Under the pieces are notes generated by a model, which was not told the origin of the DNA, ran no database searches, and worked only from the letters and a program-made list of their open reading frames with translations. DNA of 64,000 nt. Source: Mycobacterium colombiense. GTDB lineage: Bacteria; Actinomycetota; Actinomycetes; Mycobacteriales; Mycobacteriaceae. Position 1 is the first letter of the stretch. Each line of letters starts with the position of its first letter. This document shows, piece by piece, positions 28,335 to 40,567 of the stretch. A program made the translations under genes and the position numbers. Location: contig NZ_LZKI01000098.1 of NCBI RefSeq assembly GCF_001672755.1, positions 1 to 64,000 of the forward strand, given 5' to 3'.

Positions 28335-28964
28335 ATGGAGCCGGTGCTTCCACCCAACCGGGTGCTGACGGTGCCCAACGTGCTCAGCGCTGTGCGCCTG
28401 GCGCTGATCCCGGTGTTCGTCTACGCGCTGCTGGTCGCGCACGCCAATGGGTGGGCCGTCGCGATTCTCATGTTCAGCGGCGCCTCGGACTGGGCCGACG
28501 GCAAGATCGCCCGGCTACTGAATCAGTCCTCCCGGCTCGGTGTGCTGCTCGACCCCGCGGTCGACCGCCTCTACATGGTGACGGTGCCCATCGTGCTGGC
28601 AATCAGCGGAATCGTGCCGTGGTGGTTCGTCATCGTCCTGCTCGCGCGCGACGGGCTGTTGGCGGCGACGCTGCCGCTGTTGTGGAGCCGCGGACTGTCG
28701 GCGCTGCCGGTGACCTACATCGGCAAGGCCGCGACGTTCGCGCTGATGTCCGGTTTTCCGCTGGTGCTGCTGGGCACCTGGGACGCGTTGTGGAGCCGCG
28801 TGATCGGCGCCTGCGGGTGGGCCTTCCTGATCTGGGGCATGTATGCCTACCTGTGGGCGTTCGTGCAGTACGCGGTGCAGATGATTCTCGTGGTGCGACG
28901 CATGCCCAAGGTCGACCGCGCTTCTCGGCCGTCGGCCGCGGCGAAGGTGGCCGACCATGGCTGA
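28335..28964 (+). CDS. pgsA2: CDP-alcohol phosphatidyltransferase family protein (PgsA2)
   Basis: 209-residue integral membrane enzyme with about five or six helices. The class motif D-G-x2-A-R-x8-G-x3-D-x3-D is intact: [10 protein letters not shown] followed by [10 protein letters not shown]. The family transfers a phosphatidyl group from CDP-diacylglycerol to an alcohol; the acceptor for PgsA2 (glycerol phosphate or another) is not certain. I use the ATG at 28335 ([10 protein letters not shown]), which matches the M. tuberculosis start; an ATG at 28323 adds four residues. Its end overlaps the next gene by 8 bases. Confidence 0.92.
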   Translation: MEPVLPPNRVLTVPNVLSAVRLALIPVFVYALLVAHANGWAVAILMFSGASDWADGKIARLLNQSSRLGVLLDPAVDRLYMVTVPIVLAISGIVPWWFVIVLLARDGLLAATLPLLWSRGLSALPVTYIGKAATFALMSGFPLVLLGTWDALWSRVIGACGWAFLIWGMYAYLWAFVQYAVQMILVVRRMPKVDRASRPSAAAKVADHG

Positions 28965-29880
28965 CACCGACCGCCTGCTCGGTGGCTACGACCCCAATGC
29001 CGGCCACGGCGCGCATGTGGCGTCGCGGCCCAAACACATCCCGGTGCCGTCGCTGTTGCGCGCGCTGCTGTCCGAGCACCTCGACCCCGGCTACGCCGCA
29101 GCGGCGGCCAGGCGTGTCGCCGACGCGCCGCACAGCGAACGCCGCCGCGTATTCGGGTGGCTCTGGCAGGCGCTGGCGGCGCTGCTGATCGCGACGGTCT
29201 TCGCCGCAGCGGTCGCCCAGGCTCGCTCGGTGGCGCCCGGGGTGCGGTCCGAGCAGGAGCTGCTGCTGGGCAATGTGCGGTCGACGGAGGGCTCCGCGAG
29301 CAAGCTCAGCCAGCGCCGCAGCGAGCTGGCGACGCGAGTCGACGACGTGCAGCGGCACGCCCTGGCCGACGACGCCGAGGGGCAACGGCTGCTGAAACGC
29401 CTCGACGCGCTCAGCCTGGCGGCGGCCAGCACGGCGATCATCGGGCCCGGCCTGAAGGTGACCGTGACCGAACCCGGTGCCAGCCCGAACCTTTCCGACG
29501 TGTCCAAGCAGCGGGTCAGCGGCAGCCGGCAGATCATCCTGGACCGCGACCTGCAGCTGCTGGTCAACTCGTTGTGGGCGAGCGGTGCCGAGGCGATTTC
29601 CGTCGGCGGTGTGCGGATCGGGCCGAACGTCACCATCCGGCAGGCCGGCGGCGCGATCCTGGTCGACAACAACCCGACCAGCAGTCCGTACACGGTGCTG
29701 GCGATCGGGCCGCCGCGCGCGATGCGCGATGTCTTCGACAACAGCCCGGGCATGCAGCGACTGAGGCTGCTGCAGATCTCCTATGCCGTCGTGGTTACGG
29801 TGGACGTCGCCGACGGACTGACGCTTCCTGCGGGATCGACGCGGGATGTCAAGTTTGCCAAGCAGATTGGGCCACAGTGA
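28957..29880 (+). CDS. DUF881 membrane-anchored extracytoplasmic protein (Rv1823 homologue)
   Basis: 307-residue protein. A short cytosolic N-terminus with [11 protein letters not shown] precedes one transmembrane helix (about residues 68-90, [20 protein letters not shown]). A coiled-coil-like stretch follows, then the DUF881 domain with [34 protein letters not shown] and [12 protein letters not shown]. The family is widespread in Gram-positive bacteria near division and sporulation genes; function is not known. It overlaps pgsA2 by 8 bases and is paired with a second DUF881 gene across a small membrane protein. Confidence 0.9.
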   Translation: MADTDRLLGGYDPNAGHGAHVASRPKHIPVPSLLRALLSEHLDPGYAAAAARRVADAPHSERRRVFGWLWQALAALLIATVFAAAVAQARSVAPGVRSEQELLLGNVRSTEGSASKLSQRRSELATRVDDVQRHALADDAEGQRLLKRLDALSLAAASTAIIGPGLKVTVTEPGASPNLSDVSKQRVSGSRQIILDRDLQLLVNSLWASGAEAISVGGVRIGPNVTIRQAGGAILVDNNPTSSPYTVLAIGPPRAMRDVFDNSPGMQRLRLLQISYAVVVTVDVADGLTLPAGSTRDVKFAKQIGPQ

Positions 29881-29938
29881 GAAAAGTCCCGAACAGACAC
29901 ATTCCCCTGTGTGAGACGCGGACGGGAAACCAAGAAGC

Positions 29939-30271
29939 ATGATCGGTATCGCAGCACTGGCGATCGGCATCGTGCTCGGCCTGGTTTTTCACCCCTCGGT
30001 GCCCGAAGTCGTCCAGCCCTATCTGCCGATCGCGGTGGTCGCGGCGCTTGACGCGGTGTTCGGCGGGTTACGTGCATACCTGGAGCGGATTTTCGATCCG
30101 AAGGTCTTCGTCATCTCCTTCGTGTTCAACGTCTTCGTGGCCGCCCTGATCGTTTACGTCGGCGACCAGTTGGGCGTGGGTACGCAGTTGTCCACGGCCA
30201 TCATCGTCGTGCTGGGCATCCGCATCTTCGGCAATGCCGCCGCCCTGCGCCGCAGGCTGTTCGGGGCGTGA
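29939..30271 (+). CDS. Small basic membrane protein, DUF1290/Sbp family (Rv1824 homologue)
   Basis: 110-residue protein with three hydrophobic helices. Conserved motifs are GIVLGLVFHPSVP, PIAVVAALDAVFGGLRA and the end GIRIFGNAAALRRRLF, which define the Sbp family. In Bacillus the sbp gene lies just upstream of ftsA, and here it is also enclosed by DUF881 genes, an old conserved cluster. Function is unknown. The ATG is preceded by AACCAAGAAG. Confidence 0.9.
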   Translation: MIGIAALAIGIVLGLVFHPSVPEVVQPYLPIAVVAALDAVFGGLRAYLERIFDPKVFVISFVFNVFVAALIVYVGDQLGVGTQLSTAIIVVLGIRIFGNAAALRRRLFGA

Positions 30272-30287
30272 GGCACTTGAGGTCAAC

Positions 30288-31175
30288 GTGAGCCAGGATC
30301 CGAAAGACCGCAACGCCGGCGGCCAAAGTGGTGACGGGGCAACCGGGTCCGGGCGCGCCGGGGCCGCCGGTGCGACTCCGGAACAGGGCGCGCCGCGCGG
30401 CCGTCACGAACTGGCCGCGAAGAGCCCCCGCCCGGAGATCGGCCCGCTGCATCGCACCGGGTTGTCCGGCATGGTGCGTGGCGGTCGGTCCCGGATGGCG
30501 TTCGGGACGCTGGCCGCGATGCTGTGCCTGCTGCTGGGCCTGGCGATCGTCACGCAGGTTCGCCAGACCGAATCGGGTGACGCGCTGGAGACGGCCCGCC
30601 CCGCAGACCTTCTGGTGCTGCTGGATTCGTTGCGACAGCGCGAAGGCACGCTCAACACCGAGGTGAACGAGCTACAGAACACGCTGAATTCGTTGCAGGC
30701 GTCCGGCAACAACGACCAGGCCGCCATCCAATCCGCGCAGTCCAGGCTGGCGGCGCTGTCCATTCTGGTCGGGGCGGTCGGCGCCACCGGCCCCGGCGTC
30801 ACCATCACGATCGAGGACCCCGGACCCGGGGTTTCGCCCGAGGCGATGCTGGACGTGATAAACGAGTTGCGCGCCGCCGGCGCCGAGGCGATCGAAGTCA
30901 ACGACGCACACCAATCGGTGCGGGTCGGTGTCGACACCTGGGTGGTGGGTATGCCTGGGTCGCTGACCATCGACTCCAAGACCCTGTCGCCGTCGTATTC
31001 GATTCTGGCGATTGGCGATCCACCCACCCTGGCCGCGGCCATGAACATTCCGGGCGGCGCGCAGGACGCGGTCAAGCGCGTCGGTGCGCGAATGTCCGTT
31101 CAGCAGGCGGACCGCGTGGACGTCACCACCTTGCGGCAACCAAAACCGCACCAATACGCTCAGCCCGTCAAGTGA
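30288..31175 (+). CDS. DUF881 membrane-anchored protein (Rv1825 homologue)
   Basis: 295-residue protein. The cytosolic N-terminus is Gly/Ala/Arg-rich (residues 1-65). One transmembrane helix follows (about 70-90, [17 protein letters not shown]), then a Leu/Asn/Gln coiled coil (about 105-150) and the DUF881 domain with [12 protein letters not shown] and [13 protein letters not shown]. The GTG at 30288 (VSQDPKDRN) is chosen because TTGAGG lies upstream. It is paralogous to the protein at 28957. It ends 28 bases before gcvH and is probably co-transcribed with it. Confidence 0.9.
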   Translation: MSQDPKDRNAGGQSGDGATGSGRAGAAGATPEQGAPRGRHELAAKSPRPEIGPLHRTGLSGMVRGGRSRMAFGTLAAMLCLLLGLAIVTQVRQTESGDALETARPADLLVLLDSLRQREGTLNTEVNELQNTLNSLQASGNNDQAAIQSAQSRLAALSILVGAVGATGPGVTITIEDPGPGVSPEAMLDVINELRAAGAEAIEVNDAHQSVRVGVDTWVVGMPGSLTIDSKTLSPSYSILAIGDPPTLAAAMNIPGGAQDAVKRVGARMSVQQADRVDVTTLRQPKPHQYAQPVK

Positions 31176-31203
31176 GCACCACCCGAACAGAACAGGATCA
31201 CCC

Positions 31204-31602
31204 GTGAGCGATATCCCGCCCGATCTGCGCTACACAGCCGAACACGAATGGGTTCGCCGAAGTGGGGATGACACCGTGCGCGTGGGCATCACCGATTTTG
31301 CGCAGTCGGCGTTGGGCGATGTCGTTTTCGTTCAGCTGCCCGACGTGGGCACCGAACTGACCGCGGGCGAATCGTTCGGTGAGGTCGAATCGACGAAATC
31401 GGTGTCGGACCTGTACGCCCCGGTGTCGGGCAAAGTGTCCGCGGTCAACAGCGATCTGGACGGCAGTCCGCAACTGGTGAACTCCGACCCGTACGGGGGC
31501 GGTTGGTTGCTGGATGTGCAGGTATCCGACGTCGGCGAATTGGAGTCGGCCATTTCTTCGCTGCTCGACGCTGAGGCCTACCGCGGAACGCTCACCGAAT
31601 GA
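31204..31602 (+). CDS. gcvH: Glycine cleavage system H protein
   Basis: 132-residue lipoyl carrier of the glycine cleavage complex. It shuttles the aminomethyl group from GcvP (GcvB) to GcvT. The lipoylated residue is K65 in [15 protein letters not shown]. The family start [17 protein letters not shown] is encoded from the GTG at 31204. It is separated from gcvB (at 34977) by garA and two regulators. gcvT is not in this window, as in M. tuberculosis, where it is elsewhere. Confidence 0.96.
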   Translation: MSDIPPDLRYTAEHEWVRRSGDDTVRVGITDFAQSALGDVVFVQLPDVGTELTAGESFGEVESTKSVSDLYAPVSGKVSAVNSDLDGSPQLVNSDPYGGGWLLDVQVSDVGELESAISSLLDAEAYRGTLTE

Positions 31603-31756
31603 CGATTGCTAATGTCCCTGCAGCCCCGCGCGGCCAGCGCGCGGTGCAGCCAGGGTGCGGGGAAATCGAAGTTTCGGATCGTCAGGTGGTGGGCGCATTG
31701 CAAGCCGGTGCGCGGTACCGTCGACACATCGACCTTTGAAGTCTCTCGAAGATCGC

Positions 31757-31775
31757 TGAAAGACACGTGAAAGAC
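31757..31775. repeat. Direct repeat TGAAAGAC in garA leader
   Basis: TGAAAGAC occurs at 31757-31764 and again at 31768-31775, one helical turn (11 bases) apart, 113 bases before the garA start. Related TTGAAG and TTGAAC words flank it. The 284-base spacer 31603-31887 has no gene. This may be a regulator site; the neighbouring MerR proteins are candidates. Confidence 0.4.
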
Positions 31776-31887
31776 TCTTGAACGTACGAAACGGCAGTAA
31801 TCGGCATTCCGGGCAAACAAACCTGTTGCACAAGCCGGCCGAGCGGCCCGGACAGACAACGCCACAGCAGCCAGTGAGGAGCAGCGC

Positions 31888-32358
31888 GTGACGGACATGG
31901 ACAACGACCAGAATTCGGACGAAGTCACGGTAGAGACGACTTCAGTCTTCCGTGCCGACTTCCTCAACGAGCTGGACGCTCCCGCACAGGCGGGAACCGA
32001 GAGCGCGGTATCCGGAGTCGAAGGGCTCCCCGCCGGCTCGGCGTTGCTGGTCGTCAAGCGTGGACCGAATGCGGGCTCGCGGTTTTTGCTGGACCAGCCC
32101 ACCACGTCCGCTGGTCGGCACCCCGACAGCGACATTTTCCTCGACGACGTGACCGTCAGCCGCCGGCACGCCGAATTCAGGTTGGAAAACAACGAATTCA
32201 GCGTGGTCGACGTTGGTAGTCTCAACGGCACTTACGTCAATCGTGAGCCCGTTGACTCCGCGGTGCTCGCCAACGGTGACGAAGTGCAGATCGGCAAGTT
32301 CCGCTTGGTGTTTCTGACCGGACCCAAGCAGGGTGAGGATGGAGGATCTTCAGGCTAG
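31888..32358 (+). CDS. garA: GarA, FHA-domain regulator of 2-oxoglutarate metabolism
   Basis: 156-residue FHA protein. Unphosphorylated GarA binds and inhibits 2-oxoglutarate dehydrogenase (KGD) and NAD-dependent glutamate dehydrogenase and activates glutamate synthase. PknG and PknB phosphorylation of the Thr pair in VTVETTSVF (here T17 and T18; T21/T22 in M. tuberculosis) switches it off. The FHA domain spans about residues 50-143, with [15 protein letters not shown] and SLNGTYVN visible. The GTG start follows GTGAGGAGCAG. Its stop overlaps the start of the MerR gene by one base. Confidence 0.96.
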   Translation: MTDMDNDQNSDEVTVETTSVFRADFLNELDAPAQAGTESAVSGVEGLPAGSALLVVKRGPNAGSRFLLDQPTTSAGRHPDSDIFLDDVTVSRRHAEFRLENNEFSVVDVGSLNGTYVNREPVDSAVLANGDEVQIGKFRLVFLTGPKQGEDGGSSG

Positions 32359-33110
32359 TGAGCGCACCCGATAGCTCGGCACTGGCCGGGATGTCGATTG
32401 GGGCGGTCCTGGAACTACTGAGGCCGGACTTCCCCGATGTCACCATCTCCAAGATCCGCTTCTTGGAGGCCGAGGGGCTGGTGACGCCGCAACGGGCCGC
32501 GTCGGGGTATCGAAGGTTCACCGCCTATGACTGCGCGCGGTTGCGGTTCATCCTTACCGCGCAACGTGATCACTACCTGCCGCTGAAGGTCATCAGGGCG
32601 CAACTGGACGCCCAGCCCGACGGTGAGCTGCCGCCCGCAAAGGGCCCGTACTCCGTCCCACGCCTGGTGTCCGTGGCGGGCACCGGGGAAGCCGCCGGCG
32701 CGGACACGGGCTCCGACACCTCGGCGGTGGCTCCCAGCCACGTCCGGCTGAGCCGCGAAGAGCTGCTCAACCGGGCGGGCGTGCGGGACGACCTGCTGAT
32801 CGCGCTGCTCAAGGCCGGGGTCATCACCACCGGGCCCGCCGGTTTTTTCGACGAGCACGCCGTCGTCATCCTGCAGTGCGCGCGGGCGCTGTCCGATTAC
32901 GGCGTCGAGCCGCGGCATCTGCGCGCTTTCCGCTCGGCCGCCGATCGCCAGTCGGACCTGATCGCCCAAATCGCCGGGCCGGTAGTCAAAGCCGGCAAGG
33001 CCGGTGCGCGCGATCGCGCAGACGATTTGGCGCGCGAGGTCGCGGCGCTCGCGATCACGTTGCACACGTCGTTGATCAAATCCGCCGTTCGCGACGTTCT
33101 GGATCGCTGA
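32358..33110 (+). CDS. MerR family transcriptional regulator (Rv1828 homologue)
   Basis: 250-residue DNA-binding protein. The winged helix-turn-helix at the N-terminus (about residues 12-85) reads [20 protein letters not shown] and [15 protein letters not shown]. The C-terminal part (about 125-250) is a separate helical domain unlike that of metal-sensing MerR proteins; there is no cysteine metal site. GTG at 32358 overlaps the garA stop. It is conserved in this cluster throughout mycobacteria; targets are not certain. Confidence 0.93.
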   Translation: MSAPDSSALAGMSIGAVLELLRPDFPDVTISKIRFLEAEGLVTPQRAASGYRRFTAYDCARLRFILTAQRDHYLPLKVIRAQLDAQPDGELPPAKGPYSVPRLVSVAGTGEAAGADTGSDTSAVAPSHVRLSREELLNRAGVRDDLLIALLKAGVITTGPAGFFDEHAVVILQCARALSDYGVEPRHLRAFRSAADRQSDLIAQIAGPVVKAGKAGARDRADDLAREVAALAITLHTSLIKSAVRDVLDR

Positions 33111-33224
33111 GGACTAGACTTCGGTCGACAGCTTGGTTTTCGGCAGCAGGGCGGATATTTCACCTCGCGGTCCACTGGCGGGTACCAATCCAACCGGCGC
33201 CACTAATGCGGAGGGCAGACACAG

Positions 33225-33719
33225 ATGGGTGAAGTTCGTGTTGTCGGCATTCGCGTAGAGCAGCCGCAGAACCAGCCGGTGTTGTTGCTGCGCGAAACCA
33301 ACGGTGACCGTTACCTTCCGATCTGGATCGGTCAGTCGGAGGCCGCCGCCATCGCCCTCGAGCAGCAAGGCGTTGAGCCCCCGCGCCCGTTGACGCACGA
33401 TCTGATCAGGGATGTCATTGCCGCGCTTGGGCATTCGCTGAAAGAGGTGCGGATCGTCGATCTGCAAGAGGGCACTTTCTACGCCGACCTGGTGTTCGAC
33501 CGCAACATCACCGTGTCGGCGCGGCCCTCGGACTCGGTGGCGATCGCGCTGCGGGTCGGCGTCCCGATCTACGTCGAGGAAGGCGTGCTTGCCCAGGCCG
33601 GCCTGCTGATTCCCGACGAGAGCGACGAGGAAGGTGGCACCGCCGTCCGGGAGGACGAGGTGGAGAAGTTCAAAGAATTTCTCGACAGCGTGTCCCCGGA
33701 CGATTTCAAGGCCACCTGA
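33225..33719 (+). CDS. DUF151 bifunctional nuclease family protein (Rv1829 homologue)
   Basis: 164-residue protein. The DUF151 domain (residues 1-135) has LPIWIGQSEAAAIALEQQG, RPLTHDLI and the SARPSDSVAIALR motif. Plant and Thermotoga relatives were described as having DNase/RNase activity; the mycobacterial role is unproven. An acidic C-terminal tail follows. It lies between two MerR regulator genes, an arrangement kept in all mycobacteria I recall. Confidence 0.92.
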   Translation: MGEVRVVGIRVEQPQNQPVLLLRETNGDRYLPIWIGQSEAAAIALEQQGVEPPRPLTHDLIRDVIAALGHSLKEVRIVDLQEGTFYADLVFDRNITVSARPSDSVAIALRVGVPIYVEEGVLAQAGLLIPDESDEEGGTAVREDEVEKFKEFLDSVSPDDFKAT

Positions 33720-33795
33720 GGGGCAGTCTGGCCCGGCGCACACGCGCTACCACCAGCGCTTGGGAACGGCGGGCCGGCTGGTTTAGCCTGGATGG

Positions 33796-33834
33796 CGACA
33801 TCACGGATCAATCTCAAACCACACCGTGATGTCG
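33796..33834. repeat. Perfect 11-bp inverted repeat upstream of resR
   Basis: CGACATCACGG (33796-33806) and CCGTGATGTCG (33824-33834) are exact reverse complements around a 17-base loop. The site is 77 bases after the DUF151 stop and 186 bases before the next gene. No T-run follows, so it is either a weak terminator or a binding site for a dimeric regulator. The rest of the 300-base spacer 33720-34019 has no gene. Confidence 0.6.
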
Positions 33835-34019
33835 ACACGCTGGCGGATAGCCCGCCCACTTGGCCCCGCGGCGGCCATACTTTGATCGCGACTACAGGCG
33901 CGGCGGCTATCAGAAAGCGTAAGCTCTACTAGCACTCGGGCCTGAGCAAACGTGGCTGCAATGTCATGCAGCCACAGACGCAGCTAACGACGAGAGCGCG
34001 ATCGCGGAGAGGAACCACC

Positions 34020-34649
34020 GTGAGCGAGCAGCCACGCCAAGAGCAGCTCAACTTAGCCGACAGCGGTACCCAGGCGGCCAGTGACCGCCCCGTCACCGTA
34101 GCCAGCGCACCCGTGCAACCCGGACTTTTCCCGGATGATTCCGTGCCCGACGAGTTGGTCGGCTACCGCGGTCCGAGCGCCTGCCAGATCGCCGGCATCA
34201 CGTACCGGCAGCTGGACTACTGGGCGCGCACCTCGCTGGTGGTCCCGTCGATCCGCAGCGCGGCCGGTTCCGGCAGTCAGCGGCTCTACTCGTTCAAGGA
34301 CATCCTGGTCCTCAAGATCGTCAAGCGGTTGCTGGACACCGGGATCTCGTTGCACAACATCCGCGTCGCGGTCGATCACCTGCGTCAGCGTGGTGTGCAG
34401 GATCTGGCCAACATCACCCTGTTCTCCGACGGCACCACCGTTTACGAGTGCACGTCGGCCGAAGAGGTCGTCGACCTGCTGCAGGGCGGGCAGGGCGTCT
34501 TCGGCATCGCCGTGTCGGGCGCCATGCGCGAGCTGACCGGCGTCATCGCGGACTTCCCCGGCGAGCGGGCCGACGGCGGCGAATCGATCGCCGAGCCCGA
34601 GGACGAGCTGGCGAACCGGCGCAAGCACCGCGACCGCAAGATCGGCTGA
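34020..34649 (+). CDS. resR: MerR family regulator ResR/McdR (Rv1830 homologue)
   Basis: 209-residue regulator. The MerR helix-turn-helix (about residues 45-115) contains [20 protein letters not shown] and [22 protein letters not shown] small C-terminal domain follows. In M. tuberculosis, Rv1830 controls growth-related loci including whiB2, and variants are under positive selection in drug-treated patients. The start is the GTG at 34020 (VSEQPRQEQ) with GAGAGGA upstream. It lies just before the glycine riboswitch and gcvB. Confidence 0.92.
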   Translation: MSEQPRQEQLNLADSGTQAASDRPVTVASAPVQPGLFPDDSVPDELVGYRGPSACQIAGITYRQLDYWARTSLVVPSIRSAAGSGSQRLYSFKDILVLKIVKRLLDTGISLHNIRVAVDHLRQRGVQDLANITLFSDGTTVYECTSAEEVVDLLQGGQGVFGIAVSGAMRELTGVIADFPGERADGGESIAEPEDELANRRKHRDRKIG

Positions 34650-34707
34650 GCGGCGCGCCCGCGACTCCGCCCCGAGGGGCCGAGTAAACTGGGCTGCGCA
34701 TCGCATT

Positions 34708-34922
34708 CGAGCGGGAGAGTTCCGTGGCTGCCAGCCACGGGCGCCGAAGGAGCAACACCTCTCCGTCAACCTCTCAGGCACCCGGACCGCGCGAAATCAT
34801 GATGCCTCTGGAAAGCGGCGAGGACCCTGTGGTCTCCGCCCGCCGATGGGGAAAGGCGCTCAGGCAGCATCGGGCACCGAATCTCTCAGGCGCCCGGCGA
34901 ACGGGTGAAGACAGAGGGGGAG
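34708..34922 (+). ncRNA. Tandem glycine riboswitch
   Basis: Two glycine aptamers lie in series before gcvB. Aptamer 1 has GCGGGAGAGT (34711-34720), CGCCGAAGGAGCAA (34742-34755) and CTCTCAGGC (34771-34779). Aptamer 2 has CTCTGGAAAG near 34805, CGCCGATGGGGAAAGG, CTCTCAGGC (34883-34891) and GACAGAGGGG (34910-34919). In the family, glycine binding turns the glycine cleavage gene on. The region 34923-34945 can form an alternative GAGGG/CCTC pairing and may be the expression platform. Boundaries are estimates. Confidence 0.92.
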
Positions 34923-34976
34923 GGCCGTTAGTCCTCTGCCTTGATATGTCTTCGCCCGCCTACTCAGGAGTTTCCA

Positions 34977-37808
<2,832 letters not shown>

Positions 37809-37827
37809 CGGTCGCGCGGGTCGGGTC

Positions 37828-38472
37828 TCAGCCGGGCGCTGTCGCCGGGGCTTGTAACACCAGCGGCACCAGGTAGCGGCGGGCGAAGTCGCGGGCCTGG
37901 TTCAGGTTGTAGATCGGAATGACCGACTTCGGCGTCTTGATCAGCGAGATGATCAGCCGTCCGATCATCTCGCCGACCACCTCGGCGTCGAGATCCGCGG
38001 ACACCTCGCCGCGTTCCTGCCATCGGCGAAGCCAGGTGGCGATGTAGCCGCGGGTCATGGCGATCAGGTTCTCATCGGTCAGGTATGCGGACAGTTCACC
38101 GGCGGCGGGTGATTCGCGGATGCTCCGGGTGAGCAGCTTGGGCGCGGAGGCTTCGTGGACGAAGGCCGCGAAGACCTCCGTAATACCCTCGTCCGGTGTC
38201 GCCGCCCGGCCCGCGACCTCGGAGACCAGCGTGCTCAGCCGCAGTGATTCGTCCATGATGGTCAGCCGCACCAGGTTTCGCTTGTGCCGGAAGCGGCGGT
38301 AGACCGTGGCGACCCCGACCCCGGCGGTGTCGGCGATGTCCTGCATGGTGGTGTTGGAGAAGCCGCGCTCGGTGAAGCAGGTGCGGGCCGCGGTGACGAT
38401 GGTGCGGGCCGTCGGATCGAGGGTGGCCAGACCGTCGGGCACCAGGCCCAGCAGCATCGCGGGGTCTACCAT
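37828..38472 (-). CDS. TetR family transcriptional regulator
   Basis: 214-residue regulator starting MVDPAMLLGLVPDG at 38472, with GGAGGCC upstream. The helix-turn-helix is in residues 20-70, with FSNTTMQDIADTAGVGVATVYR. The C-terminal part has the pattern of TetR_C ligand domains. It reads in the same direction as the two DUF2236 genes upstream, 119 bases away, and is likely their regulator. The perfect palindrome at 40568-40592 in front of that set is the best operator candidate. This gene replaces Rv1833c and its neighbours of M. tuberculosis. Confidence 0.88.
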   Translation of the reverse strand: MVDPAMLLGLVPDGLATLDPTARTIVTAARTCFTERGFSNTTMQDIADTAGVGVATVYRRFRHKRNLVRLTIMDESLRLSTLVSEVAGRAATPDEGITEVFAAFVHEASAPKLLTRSIRESPAAGELSAYLTDENLIAMTRGYIATWLRRWQERGEVSADLDAEVVGEMIGRLIISLIKTPKSVIPIYNLNQARDFARRYLVPLVLQAPATAPG

Positions 38473-38591
38473 CTGGCCTCCAGCCGATCGGGGTATCACG
38501 TCGATTCTGCGCTGTATCAGCGTATTCGCCCGCAGGCGCGGTCAATTCCTGCGGGTGTGCCGTCGCCGCAGCGCCGATCCATCCTGCCCAA

Positions 38592-39557
38592 TCAGGCTCG
38601 GCTCGGCGCGGCGAACGAATCGAGCAGCACCGAGCGATAGCGGTCGCGCAGCCGCTCGTACTGATAACGGTTGTAGGCCAGGGGCTCCAGGGTGAGCCGG
38701 CGCGGCAACCATCGCCAGCCCAGCTGCAAGGCGGCAACGTAGACGGCGAACTCAACCTGCTCGCGCGTGCCCCACCGCACACCGAGCAGCCCGCGCATCG
38801 TGGGATGGGCGACCGCGGCCGAGCAGACGACCACCGGCCGGGACGCCAACGTCGTCATCACCGGCCATACCAGCCGCAGCAGTGGCCGTATCTGCCGGGG
38901 CAGCAACAACTTCGGGATCGGTGGCGCGACGAAGCTGCGTTTGGCGAATTGCAGAAAGTCGTTGTCGGCCAGATCTTCTGCGGCGACGGCGTTGTAGTAC
39001 TCGAGCATGTCGTGCAGGGTCGCCGGCAGCTTCGCCTGCTTACTGGGCAACTCCAGGAATTGCAGCTCCGCCCGCAGCGTCTGGTAGACCACCTCCTTCT
39101 CGGCCGCGGTGAGCCGACGACCGCACACCCGCAGATACGCCTGATACAGGAGGTTGAGGCCGCTCACGGCCACCCAGATCCACACCTCGGGATCCAATGC
39201 GCTGTAACGGGTATCGCTGAACGAGTCCTTGCCGGTGCCCCGCACATCGCGGTGCAATCGTTTGAGATCGGCCCGCGACGTCCGCACGTCGGAACTGTCG
39301 CCGAAGGTGGCCAGGGCGGTGAACGCGGCGCTGCGGATGCCGCGGTCGGTGAAGTTGTCGGCGAACCGTCCGCTGCGGTCCACCGCCGCGGCGATCTCCC
39401 GGTGCGCCACCTGGTCGAGGGCCAGCCGACCGAATGCCGCCGCCAAGGGCGAGCCCGCGAACCACCGGACGTCGTCCGCCAATTCGCGGCGCGCCGAGTC
39501 TGGTGTCACCCTCGCACCGGATCCAATGCCCCGTACGAAACTCGCCGGCGTCGTCAT
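38592..39557 (-). CDS. DUF2236 (MpaB/latex-clearing-like) oxygenase family protein
   Basis: 321-residue protein of the DUF2236 family, which includes the heme oxygenase Lcp that cleaves rubber and the fungal MpaB. Family marks are DRGIRSAAFTALATFGD, LKRLHRDVRG with the conserved His, and SALDPEVWIWVAVSGLNLLY. No signal peptide is evident. The start at 39557 follows an AGGAGGAGC site. It is 31 bases downstream of a paralogue on the same strand, so the two form an operon. The substrate is unknown; a lipid or isoprenoid double bond is the family-based guess. Confidence 0.85.
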   Translation of the reverse strand: MTTPASFVRGIGSGARVTPDSARRELADDVRWFAGSPLAAAFGRLALDQVAHREIAAAVDRSGRFADNFTDRGIRSAAFTALATFGDSSDVRTSRADLKRLHRDVRGTGKDSFSDTRYSALDPEVWIWVAVSGLNLLYQAYLRVCGRRLTAAEKEVVYQTLRAELQFLELPSKQAKLPATLHDMLEYYNAVAAEDLADNDFLQFAKRSFVAPPIPKLLLPRQIRPLLRLVWPVMTTLASRPVVVCSAAVAHPTMRGLLGVRWGTREQVEFAVYVAALQLGWRWLPRRLTLEPLAYNRYQYERLRDRYRSVLLDSFAAPSRA

Positions 39558-39588
39558 GCCGCTCCTCCTTTGATGGCGAGAGTTCAGG

Positions 39589-40479
39589 TCACACCACGGT
39601 TGCCCCGGTGATGCGGCGCAACCGCATGTCCCACACCAGCGCCTGCACACCCAGCCGCATCAAGAACCGCGGCGTGAACAGGTCCAGCACACCGAGGACA
39701 CGCTGCCAGCGGTCGAATCGGCGTTGCTGCACGTCCGACCAGCCGAATCCGAGCTTGTCGCGCAGTTGCGCCGGCAGGTAGCCGAGCGTCATGAACAGGT
39801 TCCAGCCGCCGAACAGTGCCGGGATGGGCGCGGGAAGGAACTTCAGCCGCGCGATGCCGATCAGATACCCGCGCATGCGTTCGTCGAAGTCGAGTCGGTC
39901 GAGTTGCTGCTGCCAGTACCGGTCCGCGGCCGCCCGATCGGCGGGCCACATTTCGGGCGGCACCTGCAGTGTGGTCGCGAACACCGACGCGGCCCGGTGA
40001 ATCGTTTCGGGGTCGTGGCGGGACCGGCCGCCCCGCAGCCTGCGGGTGTCCTCGAAGACCGCGGCCATGCAGGACGCCACCCAGAGTTGCAGCGCGGGGT
40101 CGAACGCGTTGTAGCGCACCGGGCTTTGCGGACCGGACCGCACCGGGACGTGTGCGGCGTTGACCGCTTCCCGATACACCCTGCGATCCTCGGCATTTCC
40201 GCCGATGGCCACCGCGATGTAGGTGAACGTGGTGCGGGCCCGTTTGAACGGGTGCTTATGCAGGTTGCCGCTGTCGACCTTGCTCTCCATCACGCCGTAG
40301 GCCACGCCCGCATTCGCCAGCTGCATCACGACATTCGCCGCACCATAGGCCGGGGTCAGCCAGGGCGACATCTCCTCGGCCAGAAACGACGTGTTGACGG
40401 AATCGGTGTCCGCCCGCTCGGCGCGCCGATCCGGCGGGACGGGTGGGAGTTCGGGATCAGTGGGTAGCGGATGGGCCAC
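39589..40479 (-). CDS. DUF2236 (MpaB/latex-clearing-like) oxygenase family protein
   Basis: 296-residue paralogue of the next gene in the same family. The conserved stretches are RARTTFTYIAVAIGG, VNAAHVPVRSG with the probable heme-ligand His, and NAFDPALQLWVASCMAAVFE. About residues 195-225 are hydrophobic (IPALFGGWNLFMTLGYLP). It is the first gene of the DUF2236-DUF2236-TetR set, whose promoter region carries a perfect palindrome 89 bases upstream of this start. The two copies are not close repeats, which argues for distinct substrates or a heterodimer. Confidence 0.85.
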   Translation of the reverse strand: MAHPLPTDPELPPVPPDRRAERADTDSVNTSFLAEEMSPWLTPAYGAANVVMQLANAGVAYGVMESKVDSGNLHKHPFKRARTTFTYIAVAIGGNAEDRRVYREAVNAAHVPVRSGPQSPVRYNAFDPALQLWVASCMAAVFEDTRRLRGGRSRHDPETIHRAASVFATTLQVPPEMWPADRAAADRYWQQQLDRLDFDERMRGYLIGIARLKFLPAPIPALFGGWNLFMTLGYLPAQLRDKLGFGWSDVQQRRFDRWQRVLGVLDLFTPRFLMRLGVQALVWDMRLRRITGATVV

Positions 40480-40567
40480 GTCGCCGCCTTCCTGGATCGA
40501 CCCCGAATGGATTCGGGTGTCTGCCCGTTGCGCCGCCGGCGGACATCTCGACCACTTCCCACGCCCT

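Noticed and set aside
30201..30452. Minus-strand frame opposite the start of the second DUF881 gene
   Set aside because: No ribosome binding site, Arg/Ala-rich composition, and fully overlapped by two conserved genes.
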